From NCBI GenBank assembly GCA_019843655.1, contig JACDQD010000010.1:3083637-3147636 (forward strand): a stretch of 64,000 bases of DNA, in the 5' to 3' direction. The position numbers and the translations under genes are program-made. Shown here one piece after another: positions 1 through 8,908 of this stretch. The first letter of the stretch is position 1, and each line of letters starts with the position of its first letter. The notes beneath the pieces are model-generated. The model was not told the DNA's origin and searched no databases. It saw nothing but the letters and a program-made list of their open reading frames with translations. The DNA comes from Lethocerus indicus. Lineage: Eukaryota; Arthropoda; Insecta; Hemiptera; Belostomatidae.

Positions 1-986
1 ATGAACAATTTATATTCCACCACAACTTTTTCTCACTTGGGAAATTAAATGTAACTCCAAATATTACCAAAACCTATGTTCTTCAACCTACACCATGTTT
101 TTTAAATCCTCACACTAAATGTTTAATTTTTCTACTCATGCCTATTTGTGCAAGCTTGTTGTGCAATTTAAATTCATATAGGACACTAAGCAAACATATA
201 AATAACATCAAAAAATATGCACTTTCTCAAATAAAGTTAGGCACAACTATGTTTTAGATAACATTTAGGCAAAAGTTTAACTTACATCATAGCGGATTAT
301 CTGCTTTCTTCTAGAGCACTTATACAGGAAAATATAAGAAAAATAAATTAGAACAACAACAAATAGAAAGAAGTAGATAAAAATAACCATGCAACCTATT
401 AAAATAACATAAACGATTTTCCAAACCAACCATGAAATGTAATTGTACAGTACATTATTTCTTTATAGGTAATAGAGAGGAAAAGATAAAGAAAGATATT
501 AAATTAATAAAAATACTTCAAAAAAAATTTAATGAAAATTGCAGAAAGCATAAAGCAATAATCAAGAGATAGAATTATAGATTTTGAGCAAACAATTGAA
601 GTTTTCCTTGAGCAAATGCATAAGGCCTGACCAATTAAAGTTTTTTCCTGCCTTTCAGCATTAGGCAATACATTTGTCTTTAAGAATATATATTATACAT
701 ATATATCCTTTAGGTATTACTAAACCTAACCTTAAATGTCTTGAAGTTATTGCCTAAAATACTGTGATGAAAGAAATTAAATGGAGAGCATTTTTTAATC
801 TACAAATTACAATAATGTGCAATCATCAATCAACTTTTGAGTTTTTTCTTGGCTGCATAAGATACAATAGAAATGATTCGTATCTTACAGAATAAGAAAG
901 AGTATAAGAAATTATTTGTATCTTAGAGCAGTGCAATTATAGTTGCATCTAATTTTGCAAATAAAAAAGAAGATAAATATACATAC
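1..986. other. trio intron downstream of exon Ib (partial)
   Basis: Very AT-rich intronic sequence with almost no CpG. I looked for the next TRIO spectrin exon on the minus strand, expected to carry a tryptophan-containing segment ending RKxKLHQRL, and did not find it. Nothing else is recognisable. Confidence 0.7.
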
Positions 987-1079
987 ATGTTTCCTAGTGG
1001 GATGCTCAATATTTGGTTGGTTGCAAACTTGCACTAAATGATCCAGTTGATAGAGTAGTTTCTTGCTTGTGCTATGAAC
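987..1079 (-). CDS. trio: trio exon Ib: alternative linker exon, short version
   Basis: The 93 bp exon has 31 codons (residues 455-485 of this isoform), phase 0 to phase 0. It reads VHSTSKKLLYQLDHLVQVC and then NQPNIEHPTRKH. From memory it resembles Drosophila Trio at this position more closely than exon Ia does, but I could not check. Ten of the first 19 residues are identical to exon Ia, including an exact LVQVC. The acceptor ttggatggtacag is purine-interrupted and the donor is CAT|gtatgt, the same donor hexamer as exon Ia. It contains no CpG. The protein should continue into exons below coordinate 1. Confidence 0.85.
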
Positions 1080-2217
1080 CTGTACCATCCAACACCAAAA
1101 ATATGTTATTTACACAGGCATTAGTAAACATTTCCTTGTCATGTACATTCATTTATTTGCATCTGCCAGAAGCTGCTTAATAGGAGAAACCTATTTTCAT
1201 TTTTCTTTTCTTTTTTTAGTAAAGTTAGAATTTTTTACCACCGAAAGCCAAGGAAGAACAGAGGAAGACACCGAAGGAAAAACTGTTATAATTCATACTC
1301 AGGGTATCCATAATCAACCACGTTATTAATTTGTCCCTTATAACATTGAAAATACACCATCTTACAAGAACAACAATAAGCTTGAAGTCAAGTCAGTTCT
1401 TAGAGCAACACAGAGAGTCAAAGATGTAAAAGAAATTCAGAAGAAGAGATTAGGATTCTTATAAACAAAAATAATAGGGTTTTGTAGTCAAATTGTGTTA
1501 TATCAGGAAAACTGGGTTCATCAATTTTTTCCACAAACTGAGTTGTATCTATCTTGGGTGGACAATGAACTGAATTTTACCTAAAACACTAATCATTCCA
1601 GAAAATCATTTTTATTATTATTTTATTCTAGATATAAAAAAAATGTTACAAATATTTCTCATTTTTAATTTAATTAAAATAAATTAATTTATTATTTTAT
1701 TAATTAATTATTTTAATTTCAAAGAAAAAAGTATAGCATAAATAGAAAGCTAACATTTCAAATTATGACAATTATTCCTAAATCCATTCCTAAACACACA
1801 GAATCTTTTTAATTCAACCATTAATATTAATTTTAGTGTTATCTCCTACATTTTAATTATTTTCTGATGTTTACTATATAGAAGTATAATAATTTAAATA
1901 TGGCTGTATTGTAGCTTATTTGAAAAATATTACTTCTCAAAGATGAATAAGACAAGAACTAGAAGACAAAAGGTGGGGGTGACAAAACAAAGAAAGAATA
2001 AGTAGGCAAAGATAGGAAGAGACAGATACACTGTGAGCAAGAGAGGAGAGAGAAAAAGAGAAAGAGAGACAGAGAGAGAGAGAGAAAGAGAGAGCCTCAG
2101 CCAACAAGACATTTTCCTTGCACATGCTTCCTTCACCAGGATTCAGAACTTCTTTCCCACCGCTCAGAATTGTACCAGGCCGAATAAAGAAAAATGTTTT
2201 AACAACTGAACACATAC
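1080..2217. other. trio intron between alternative exons Ib and Ia
   Basis: AT-rich sequence containing a low-complexity, near-palindromic TTAATTAA-type stretch at about 1650-1715 and an imperfect GA repeat at 2041-2094. The Ser/Leu-rich minus-strand reading frames around 1930-2300 are the GA repeat read through, joined to exon Ia, and are not separate genes. The spacing of 1.1 kb is long enough that simple steric hindrance between splice sites would not explain exclusive choice of the two exons. Confidence 0.75.
2041..2094. repeat. Imperfect (GA)n microsatellite
   Basis: GA/GAAA-rich run interrupted by AC and AA dinucleotides, about 120 bp downstream (in gene direction) of exon Ia. On the transcript it reads as a (UC)n polypyrimidine tract. 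Such tracts bind PTB-type splicing repressors, so a regulatory role near an alternative exon is possible but only inferred. Confidence 0.9.
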
Positions 2218-2355
2218 AATGCCGCCATTGTGAATGTGGTTTCCGTTGGCCGTATAGTGAATAGAGGGCGGCCGGCTGGGAGGCGGTGGCAAGTTGAGGC
2301 ACACCTGTACCAAAAGGTCCAGACCGTTCAGCAGCGACTGGTAGGCATTGTAAAC
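2218..2355 (-). CDS. trio: trio exon Ia: alternative linker exon, proline-rich version
   Basis: The 138 bp exon has 46 codons (residues 455-500 of this isoform), phase 0 to phase 0. It reads VYNAYQSLLNGLDLLVQVC followed by a proline-rich tail, NLPPPPSRPPSIHY, and a His/Asn/Gly end. The first half continues the spectrin helix after exon H. PPPPSR fits the PxxPx(K/R) class II SH3-ligand pattern. The acceptor ataccgctccag lacks a good pyrimidine tract. The donor is ATT|gtatgt. A weaker in-frame donor, CTG|gtacaa, about 42 bases further would lengthen the exon. It has 8 CpG in 138 bp, far more than the neighbouring exons. It is related to exon Ib at 987-1079. Expression was not testable. Confidence 0.85.
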
Positions 2356-3822
2356 CTGGAGCGGTATATATTCACAATATACAACAATACAGCAAAACAT
2401 ATACAAATTGCCTTCCTCCTCAAAAACTCCCCTATACTTGATTTCTTTCTGTGCTTTGTTTCTATTATCATTTACTGTACCAAACAACACCTATACATAG
2501 GGGCACTCTTAATACTAAAGCTGAAGCTGTCCTCTGAATTTGAAATACTTGTGATAGTTATACAAACATTTACAAGGCTGAATCAATACTTTCCAATGTG
2601 ATAATTCCTGACTGTTTTATAACCTACAGTACCTTAATGTAAACCCAACCTCAAAACATCACATGAATAACCAGAAACAACCTCATGTATATAATACATT
2701 GCTTTGTTTGAACTGAATATTCAATATATCAACCAAGATTTTTAATTATGCTGGAAATTAATGAAAAATGTAGACAGAAAAATGTCTTTAATACATAACA
2801 AAAGGTGAACCAACAGATGATTTCATTGAGTAAAAGCAGGTAGACCTAACATGTTCACGCAATCTATTTAGTAATTATTGAGAAATCAACCAAAATGCAC
2901 ACCAATATTATAACAGAAATGCCAATTTTGTCAAAATTACAATGCCTTCTGAATAGAATATTCTCTGAATAACTATATAACTGTATTAAAAAAGGAAATT
3001 CAGAGAATTCATCTTAGTTATCAAAATATTCTGTGTTCAGTATGAAGATTATTTAAACAGCATAATATGTTTAGAATTTCAATTCAGAGTTCCTTATTCT
3101 GAAGTAACATTATTAACAACATTTTACTACTATAGAATACAAATTTAAATACATATACGAAATAATATTTAGCCTTCTAATGTAGAATAAGGTTTTATTT
3201 ATTTCATTTCAACCTATTTCATGACAATTACAGGACAAGTTGAAATATTGAGAGGGCACAAACATTTATTGCAATTTAAAATTACATCCAATACTCATTT
3301 TTAAAACAATACTATAAGGGACCAATTTATTGATTGACTAAGTAATTATCCTGTGTTGCTACACTATAAAGTTTTTCTTCTGTTCTTGATTTAAAATTGC
3401 AGAAATGCTATATGAATAATATTAATATTAACCTAAAAACTGCTGGTCTGAAAACTGACTGACACTCAAGTAGTAATTTGTTCTACGAGGAATAAAAATT
3501 AATTAAAAATAAAAAATCTTAATTAAATATTTAGATTTGAAAGGTATTCACCACCAAGATCTTGATATAAAATTATGGCCAGGAATTACTATAGATAACA
3601 TCCTTCTCCCAATGGTGTATGATGGGACTTATCAAAATATTTAAGGGACAATAAATAAAAAAAGAATATAAATCTGTCTTCCCTTGTCTATTATAAAAAT
3701 AAACGTTAACTGACAAATAATAAAATTATTTTGCAAATAAAATTATGTAAAAATATCCATTTAATATTTAACTTGAAATAATAATATGTATAACATATGA
3801 ATTGTTACTGGATAATATTTAC
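2356..3822. other. trio intron between exons H and Ia
   Basis: AT-rich, almost CpG-free sequence; I counted only two CpG in 3001-3600. I searched by eye for a third copy of the Ia/Ib exon (LVQVC coding) and saw none. No other feature was recognised. Confidence 0.7.
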
Positions 3823-3954
3823 CTCAGTATAAGCTTGACACATTGACTCATAAAGATTCTGATGCTGATGTATAGCTGTTTCTAACATAAGGATTTCAGT
3901 GGGAATACTGAGGTTTTCACATGCTTGATTCCATGCCCCAACATTTTCAACATA
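3823..3954 (-). CDS. trio: trio exon H: spectrin repeat segment before the alternative exons
   Basis: The 132 bp exon has 44 codons (residues 411-454), phase 0 to phase 0. It reads YVENVGAWNQACENLSIPTE and ends HQHQNLYESMCQAYTE. It corresponds to the vertebrate segment ending IHHHQ.LYE....AYTE, after which vertebrates continue with Val-Ser-Gln. The acceptor is gttttcttttgcag and the donor GAG|gtaaat. It is the last exon with a single clear successor. Downstream, two different exons in the window both begin with valine and could follow it. Confidence 0.95.
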
Positions 3955-4146
3955 CTGCAAAAGAAAACAATAATGATTTATGTTACAATACAATAACCAA
4001 AATGTGAGCTAATATGAAATGGATTGCCATGTCTCCTCCAGTTCTTGGTTCAATATTTGGGAAACTTGTAACCTAAGGTCATATTTTAAATTACAGATAC
4101 ATCAAATACTATCAACTATCTATATTATCTATTAATATTTCATTAC

Positions 4147-4338
4147 CTGTTCAGCCTTATGGTGAAATAATACAGACAGAGCCAGTACAGCTGTTCTTTC
4201 ATCCAGACCAGCAGCAAATTCTTTCCAGGCCCTGTCCAATCTACTGGCGACAGATCTTATGTGCGAAGCAGCATAGTGGCCACTCTCCATCATCCTTGAG
4301 GCCACAGCCAGGATTCGGTTTATGTTTACATATACATT
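4147..4338 (-). CDS. trio: trio exon G: spectrin repeat segment
   Basis: The 192 bp exon has 64 codons (residues 347-410), phase 0 to phase 0. It starts NVYVNINRILAVASRMMESG and carries HYAASHIRSVASRLDRAWKE and LDERTAVLALSVLFHHKAEQ. The vertebrate block NVYVNINRIM.VA.RL.ESGHYAS and the LDERS...FHQKAE ending are both recognisable. The acceptor is ttcatgtttcag and the donor CAG|gtaatg. The helical pattern is uninterrupted and no residue is out of place for the family. Confidence 0.96.
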
Positions 4339-4520
4339 CTGAAACATGAAATAAAAAGTTATGTAATAATGTGTGAAACAAAATATGACAACTCCTGCTC
4401 AAAAAATGTATAATTTCATCTCAATTTGGTTTCAGATAACAGACTGCCATATTTATCACAGTGCTATATGTGTTAATTATAACAATACTAGTTAACACAG
4501 TATGAAATGACAATAATTAC

Positions 4521-4643
4521 CATTGAGCTCATAGTAAAGTGGTTGTGTTCTTCTTGCAGTTCCTTTGCAAGGTTGTAGGAATGACCAATCTCAACATAAT
4601 TCATTAGGAATACATCTCTGTTGTGACAAATCCAATCAAACAT
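4521..4643 (-). CDS. trio: trio exon F: spectrin repeat segment
   Basis: The 123 bp exon has 41 codons (residues 306-346) and is phase 0 at both ends. It begins MFDWICHNRDVFLMNYVEIG and ends LQEEHNHFTMSSM. These are direct counterparts of MFDWI.HN...FL..YTEIG and LQTQHNHFAMNCM in vertebrate TRIO. The acceptor is ctttctttttcag and the donor ATG|gtaatt. The introns on the 3' side and the next one are short (182 and 192 bp), so exons F, G and H form the compact part of the gene. I counted no CpG in this exon. Confidence 0.95.
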
Positions 4644-5054
4644 CTGAAAAAGAAAGTAAAATACAAGGATGTATAAGAAAATATTTCATAATTTTATAAG
4701 AGCCTACAGGGACAACAAATTGGAAACAAGAAATCCACAACTTGAAATTAAATAATTAAAATGTGAGCACTAAAATTTACTGCATAATGAAAAATAAAGA
4801 AAACCGCCTAATTTCTTCAAACCATCACAAAAATTAAACACTTTTAATTCTACGAGAGATATAGTGTATAATTTAGTATGATCATTACCATTTTGGTTAG
4901 TAGAATAATGATAATTAGGTTATTTGTTCAATAATTTTAAAATAAAATAATTTCAATGAATGACACTGAAACACGTAGTTCAATATTTAGAATTGGTATT
5001 ACAAATTGCTGCACTCCAAATTTATTAACATTATCAAGCAGGGAAAAATTGTAC
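4644..5054. other. trio intron between exons E and F
   Basis: A 411 bp AT-rich intron with donor gtacaa and acceptor ctttctttttcag. Nothing else was seen. Confidence 0.85.
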
Positions 5055-5277
5055 CTTTTCACAGTCCTGTTCAAAAAGCCTCAGTTGGAAGCACTGATCA
5101 AGTTTGAGCTTTTTATGATGCCACAGCTGAAGCAGGTGATTCTGCGAGGAGCGTATTGAATCAAGATTGTGAAGTATTTGCGGGACACTGGCCTGAAAAT
5201 CTGGGTTCCCTGTACTGGCCTCACTGTCCCTCCCTGAATAACCGCTGTCATAACCACTTGTTGTTTCACCAGACAAC
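5055..5277 (-). CDS. trio: trio exon E: Ser/Gly linker and spectrin repeat helix
   Basis: The 223 bp exon has one base completing a split arginine, then 74 codons (residues 232-305). The first 24 residues (LSGETTSGYDSGYSG...) are a flexible Ser/Gly/Thr-rich linker, a position that is also variable in vertebrates. The rest is strongly conserved, with LHNLDSIRSSQNHLLQLWHH and KLKLDQCFQLRLFEQDCEK. Vertebrate TRIO has the near-identical KLKLDQCFQLRLFEQDAEK. The acceptor is aataatttttcag and the donor AAG|gtacaa. The linker holds several Ser/Thr residues that could be phosphorylated, which is inference. Confidence 0.96.
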
Positions 5278-6722
5278 CTGAAAAATTATTTATTTCATAT
5301 TTATATATCTAAGGGTGAATATATGAACATATTTTGTTGACTAACACTTCAAGAGAAATAATCAATAAAAAATTATTCCATTTATTTCAGTAGTTCTTAG
5401 TCCATACACAAACAATTTCTGATTGCTCGTCATAATACAGATTTTATTAGGCCATCACAAAATCCTCAATACTTAAAAAATAACAAATAGAACACAATTA
5501 ATAATAAATGGCTAACATCATTACAAAAAAGGTTCAGGTTTCATCATCTGAAATTTTTTTAAACTTTAAAAAACCTAAAATCAGTAATATGAAGATTCAT
5601 AGATTACTGTATATTGTGTTAGAGCTATATGAGAAATTAATATATTGATACATGTAACAATATAAATAAATATGTGCACTTTAACAAACAATCCCCCATT
5701 TCAAACAGAATAATTAAATCAAGTTTCAAATTGATAATATCTTCAATAACAATGTCCAGTTACAAGCATTAATACAAGTCTCTGAAATTTCCCTATTATT
5801 ACAAAGCCACCACAGTTTACTGAAACTGGTTGGTTGAATTGCATTAATATTGCAAGTGTGAAACAAAGAAGCTGTTTCAAAGGGGATTCCAGTTGTAACC
5901 GTATTGCAACTAGAATAATTTAGGGAATAAAGTTATTCCATTTGGAATTTCAATTCACTTGGTGAGTGAAAACTCTGAAATTCTCTATTTCAATAGAAAA
6001 TCATATTACAAAATTATAAAATATATCACAATATGAGAAAATAGTTATGATGCTTTAATTATGTTAAATCTGAAAATGGTTTGATAAATAATCCATTTCT
6101 GGGGTCTCTCAGACAAAAAATTTACAGTTACAGCAGTCATACAAAAATATTGTAAGACTGAAACCCAAATATATATGCAGCTATGGGAAGAAGTATTTTC
6201 ATAATGTTCCCAAAGTCACTGAAAATTCTTCATTTCATAAACAACATTTATTATTAAGTGATATGTTTTATACTACTGAGTATAAATACCTTTTATATTT
6301 CAGTTCTAAGCTGATAATTTCTAATCCAATTTAATATATTATTCTAACATAGGCTATTAGAGCTAATTTTATTTAAATAAGGAAGCTCTAATAAAATGAT
6401 TTAAGAATAATTTATATTTATCAATTTTACATTCAAATACTTATTTTTATATCCAATCTTTTATATTATTATTGTATCATTTTGATTATAGCATAAAAGA
6501 AAGAATAAATGTGTAGTTTTGAGTAAAAAGCCATTCTTTGATATTGCAAATTTTTATGGACAACTATTATGTTTCCACAGATTTATCCAACTTAAGAACG
6601 TTAAATTGTACCCTTTTCTTGTTTCTTGAGTTTTATTAAATTAGTAAAGATTAATTTTAAGAAATGTTAATTTAACAGTGAACATAATTTAACAAATTAG
6701 AGGGATGAAATTATAAAATTAC
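5278..6722. other. trio intron between exons D and E
   Basis: A 1,445 bp AT-rich, CpG-poor intron with donor AG|gtaatt and acceptor aataatttttcag. No repeat or reading frame worth reporting was seen. Confidence 0.85.
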
Positions 6723-6922
6723 CTTTGTAAAAGCCTTTGACCTGTTACATCTATGTCTTCTACTGGGGCTTTCATAATTTTCTTTTTCATGTCGGCATGG
6801 ACATCAAGGCCGTGCTTGGCGCTGGCAACATCTTCACCAAAGTCATTACGGCTCAGATCTTCCTGAAGATCATCAAGTCTGTCCAGAAGATCTGCTGCTT
6901 GCCACATAAAGTCTTCCAGAGC
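6723..6922 (-). CDS. trio: trio exon D: Sec14-to-spectrin junction, first spectrin-like helices
   Basis: The 200 bp exon has 66 codons plus the first two bases of a split arginine (residues 165-231). It begins ALEDFMWQAADLLDRLDDLQ and includes MKKKIMKAPVEDID and GQRLLQ. These align with vertebrate TRIO segments ending LKKKVIKAPIEDLD and GQKLLQR. The heptad-like leucine and charged pattern is typical of spectrin-repeat helices. The acceptor is cttggttacag and the donor AG|gtaatt, so the arginine codon AGG is completed by the G that opens exon E. A short plus-strand reading frame over the same bases is a shadow. Confidence 0.95.
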
Positions 6923-7335
6923 CTGTAACCAAGAAATAGCCATTTATACAATGAATAAGTACAAATTAATCACACATAAAGATTATTATTCACAAAAATC
7001 AATATCTAATAATTATTACATTGCTATTTTAACAAATGAGTCAAAAATGAATATGAAAACATAAAAATGTTTCTATAAACATTATTCATATGAGTGGGAA
7101 TCCAATAATCACTTATGAACATTATTTTCATTCTTACAAGTGTAACACACAAAAAACTTGTAGCAAGCAACTTTTGTAGTCCTTTTAAAACAACAAATAC
7201 TTTTCCTGCCGTTTTCAAGCGAAAAAATGAATGAGGAATTGCCAGGTTGGATCTCTTTCTCAAACATAAGAGACAACAACTTGCCCTATTTGGTTTGAAG
7301 AATCATGAAGTAGGTATAATAATGTAACTAATTAC
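6923..7335. other. trio intron between exons C and D
   Basis: A 413 bp intron with donor TTG|gtaatt and acceptor cttggttacag. The 79-residue minus-strand frame inside it has no family resemblance and is chance. Confidence 0.85.
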
Positions 7336-7449
7336 CAATCTCATATCAATCCACTGCGAATGGTCGTAATGTAGTGTCCCTTCCAAATCGGCAGTTAGCT
7401 GAGATGTGTCTATGATTTTCGGAAGAGCCTCTGCACTTATCATGTTCAC
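7336..7449 (-). CDS. trio: trio exon C: end of Sec14/CRAL-TRIO domain
   Basis: The 114 bp exon has 38 codons (residues 127-164) and is phase 0 at both ends. It reads VNMISAEALPKIIDTSQL and then LEGTLHYDHSQWIDMRL. This matches the vertebrate TRIO segment with the pattern NMVS...VDPSQLT...F/LxGxLxYxHxxWIE. The acceptor is atttgtgtttcag and the donor TTG|gtaatt. The exon lies at the border between the CpG-poor exon cluster and the CpG-rich upstream introns. It closes the lipid-binding domain, and the next exon starts the helical spectrin region. Confidence 0.95.
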
Positions 7450-8683
7450 CTGAAACACAAATTAAATACATTTGTGGATTTACGAACCCAAATTATAATT
7501 CTAACATGCTTTTGTATGTGCTAAATACGTACATGAATAATGTTTAGAGTGAAATAAAAACTGAGCGCGTTTTCTAGTAGAAAAATGTTCTAGAATTTGC
7601 GGAGTACGGTACTACGCGAGTCAATTGAAAAACAGAGACTGCTGAAGTCAAGTGTCGCTACACTCATATGACTCCGTCGGTATTCAAAATACTTTTACTA
7701 CTTTTAATATTTATAAAAATTAATAGTTTATAAAAACTGTTTATAAAAATAATGATACTGCCAGGATTCTCTCGGTTTTTTAACTTTTAATTTTCCTTTT
7801 TTATTTAATTTTTACTCCGAAATAGGTGCGCCATTACACGTTGATACTCACAACACAAGTCGGCAAAGTCCCGTCTATTCTATAAGTTTAATAATTATAT
7901 TCTCTTTGAATTTCTAAGTGATTGCGTCAATTTTATAAATTCTAAACGTAAGAATTCCGTGTCCTGACATATATTAAATTTAAATTACAGTGTTAAAGTC
8001 TTAAACACGCTGAAAAACCCCTTACAAAAATTTAGTGACGGTGTTTCCTTTTATAAGAAAAAAATGAAATTAAAATATTTACAGCGATAATTGGTGCACT
8101 CTACGACAAACATGCAGCCATACGATATCTCCCCGAAACTAAAATTTGCTCTCTACGGTTCTAGGCTAGGAAAAACCCTTTGCGGTTTGAAAAAATCTAC
8201 ATATTATTGAGCCCTATTTATTTCATTAACTGCTAAATGAATGAAGGCCTTAATTTCTGGAAAAGCTACTCTAATCGATTTACAATTTTCCAGCAGACAA
8301 CGTCTTTGGCTGAAATATCGACGACCTGTTCACGCACTGCGAAATTTTTTGTCTGTGAAAATTGGCAATTCATGAAATTATTTTCACTGGACAGATACCT
8401 TCGCCCCGTACAAATTTTCAGTTTATTAACACTTCAGATACCTGTTTGGTGGTACAGTTCTTCAAATCGGTCAGCGGAGATAGAAGAACGCAAGAATGAA
8501 GCTTATAAGACTAATATAGGTCAACTAAGATTAAAGAAGTAAAGTTAGGTTTTAAACGGAAACTGCGCTAAGAACAACAGCCCCCTTTGATTTAATTAGT
8601 AAAAGGCGGTAGGGTGAAGTAAAGTTAAACATTTTTGGAAAATGATCCGCCGCTCGCCGGTGCCAATTAGGGAGATCAAAGGG

Positions 8684-8722
8684 CTCTCTCTCTCTCCCCC
8701 CCTCTCCCTCTCGCTCTCTCTC
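8684..8722. repeat. CT-rich simple repeat
   Basis: Imperfect (CT)n with interspersed C runs. It lies in the first strongly CpG-rich stretch above the composition border. Confidence 0.85.
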
Positions 8723-8878
8723 CGAATCGTTTCCTCCGCTCAAAATTCGACAAAGAAAAAGGACAAATGGTAACGACGTTGCGATTGTGCTTCGGGGATT
8801 TCACGGATAGCGGGGCTACAATTTTAGAGGGCGAATTCAGTTTAATTTGGGAGGTTAATCCTCGGGCTCCAGTCGAGC

Positions 8879-8908
8879 ACCACACACACACAGATACACA
8901 CGCACACA
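8879..8908. repeat. CA-rich simple repeat
   Basis: Short imperfect (CA)n run, interrupted by AGAT and CG. It is intronic and no function is apparent. Confidence 0.8.

Noticed and set aside
1930..2302. Ser/Leu-rich minus-strand frames near exon Ia
   Set aside because: They are readings of the GA/CT repeat and of the wrong frame through exon Ia.
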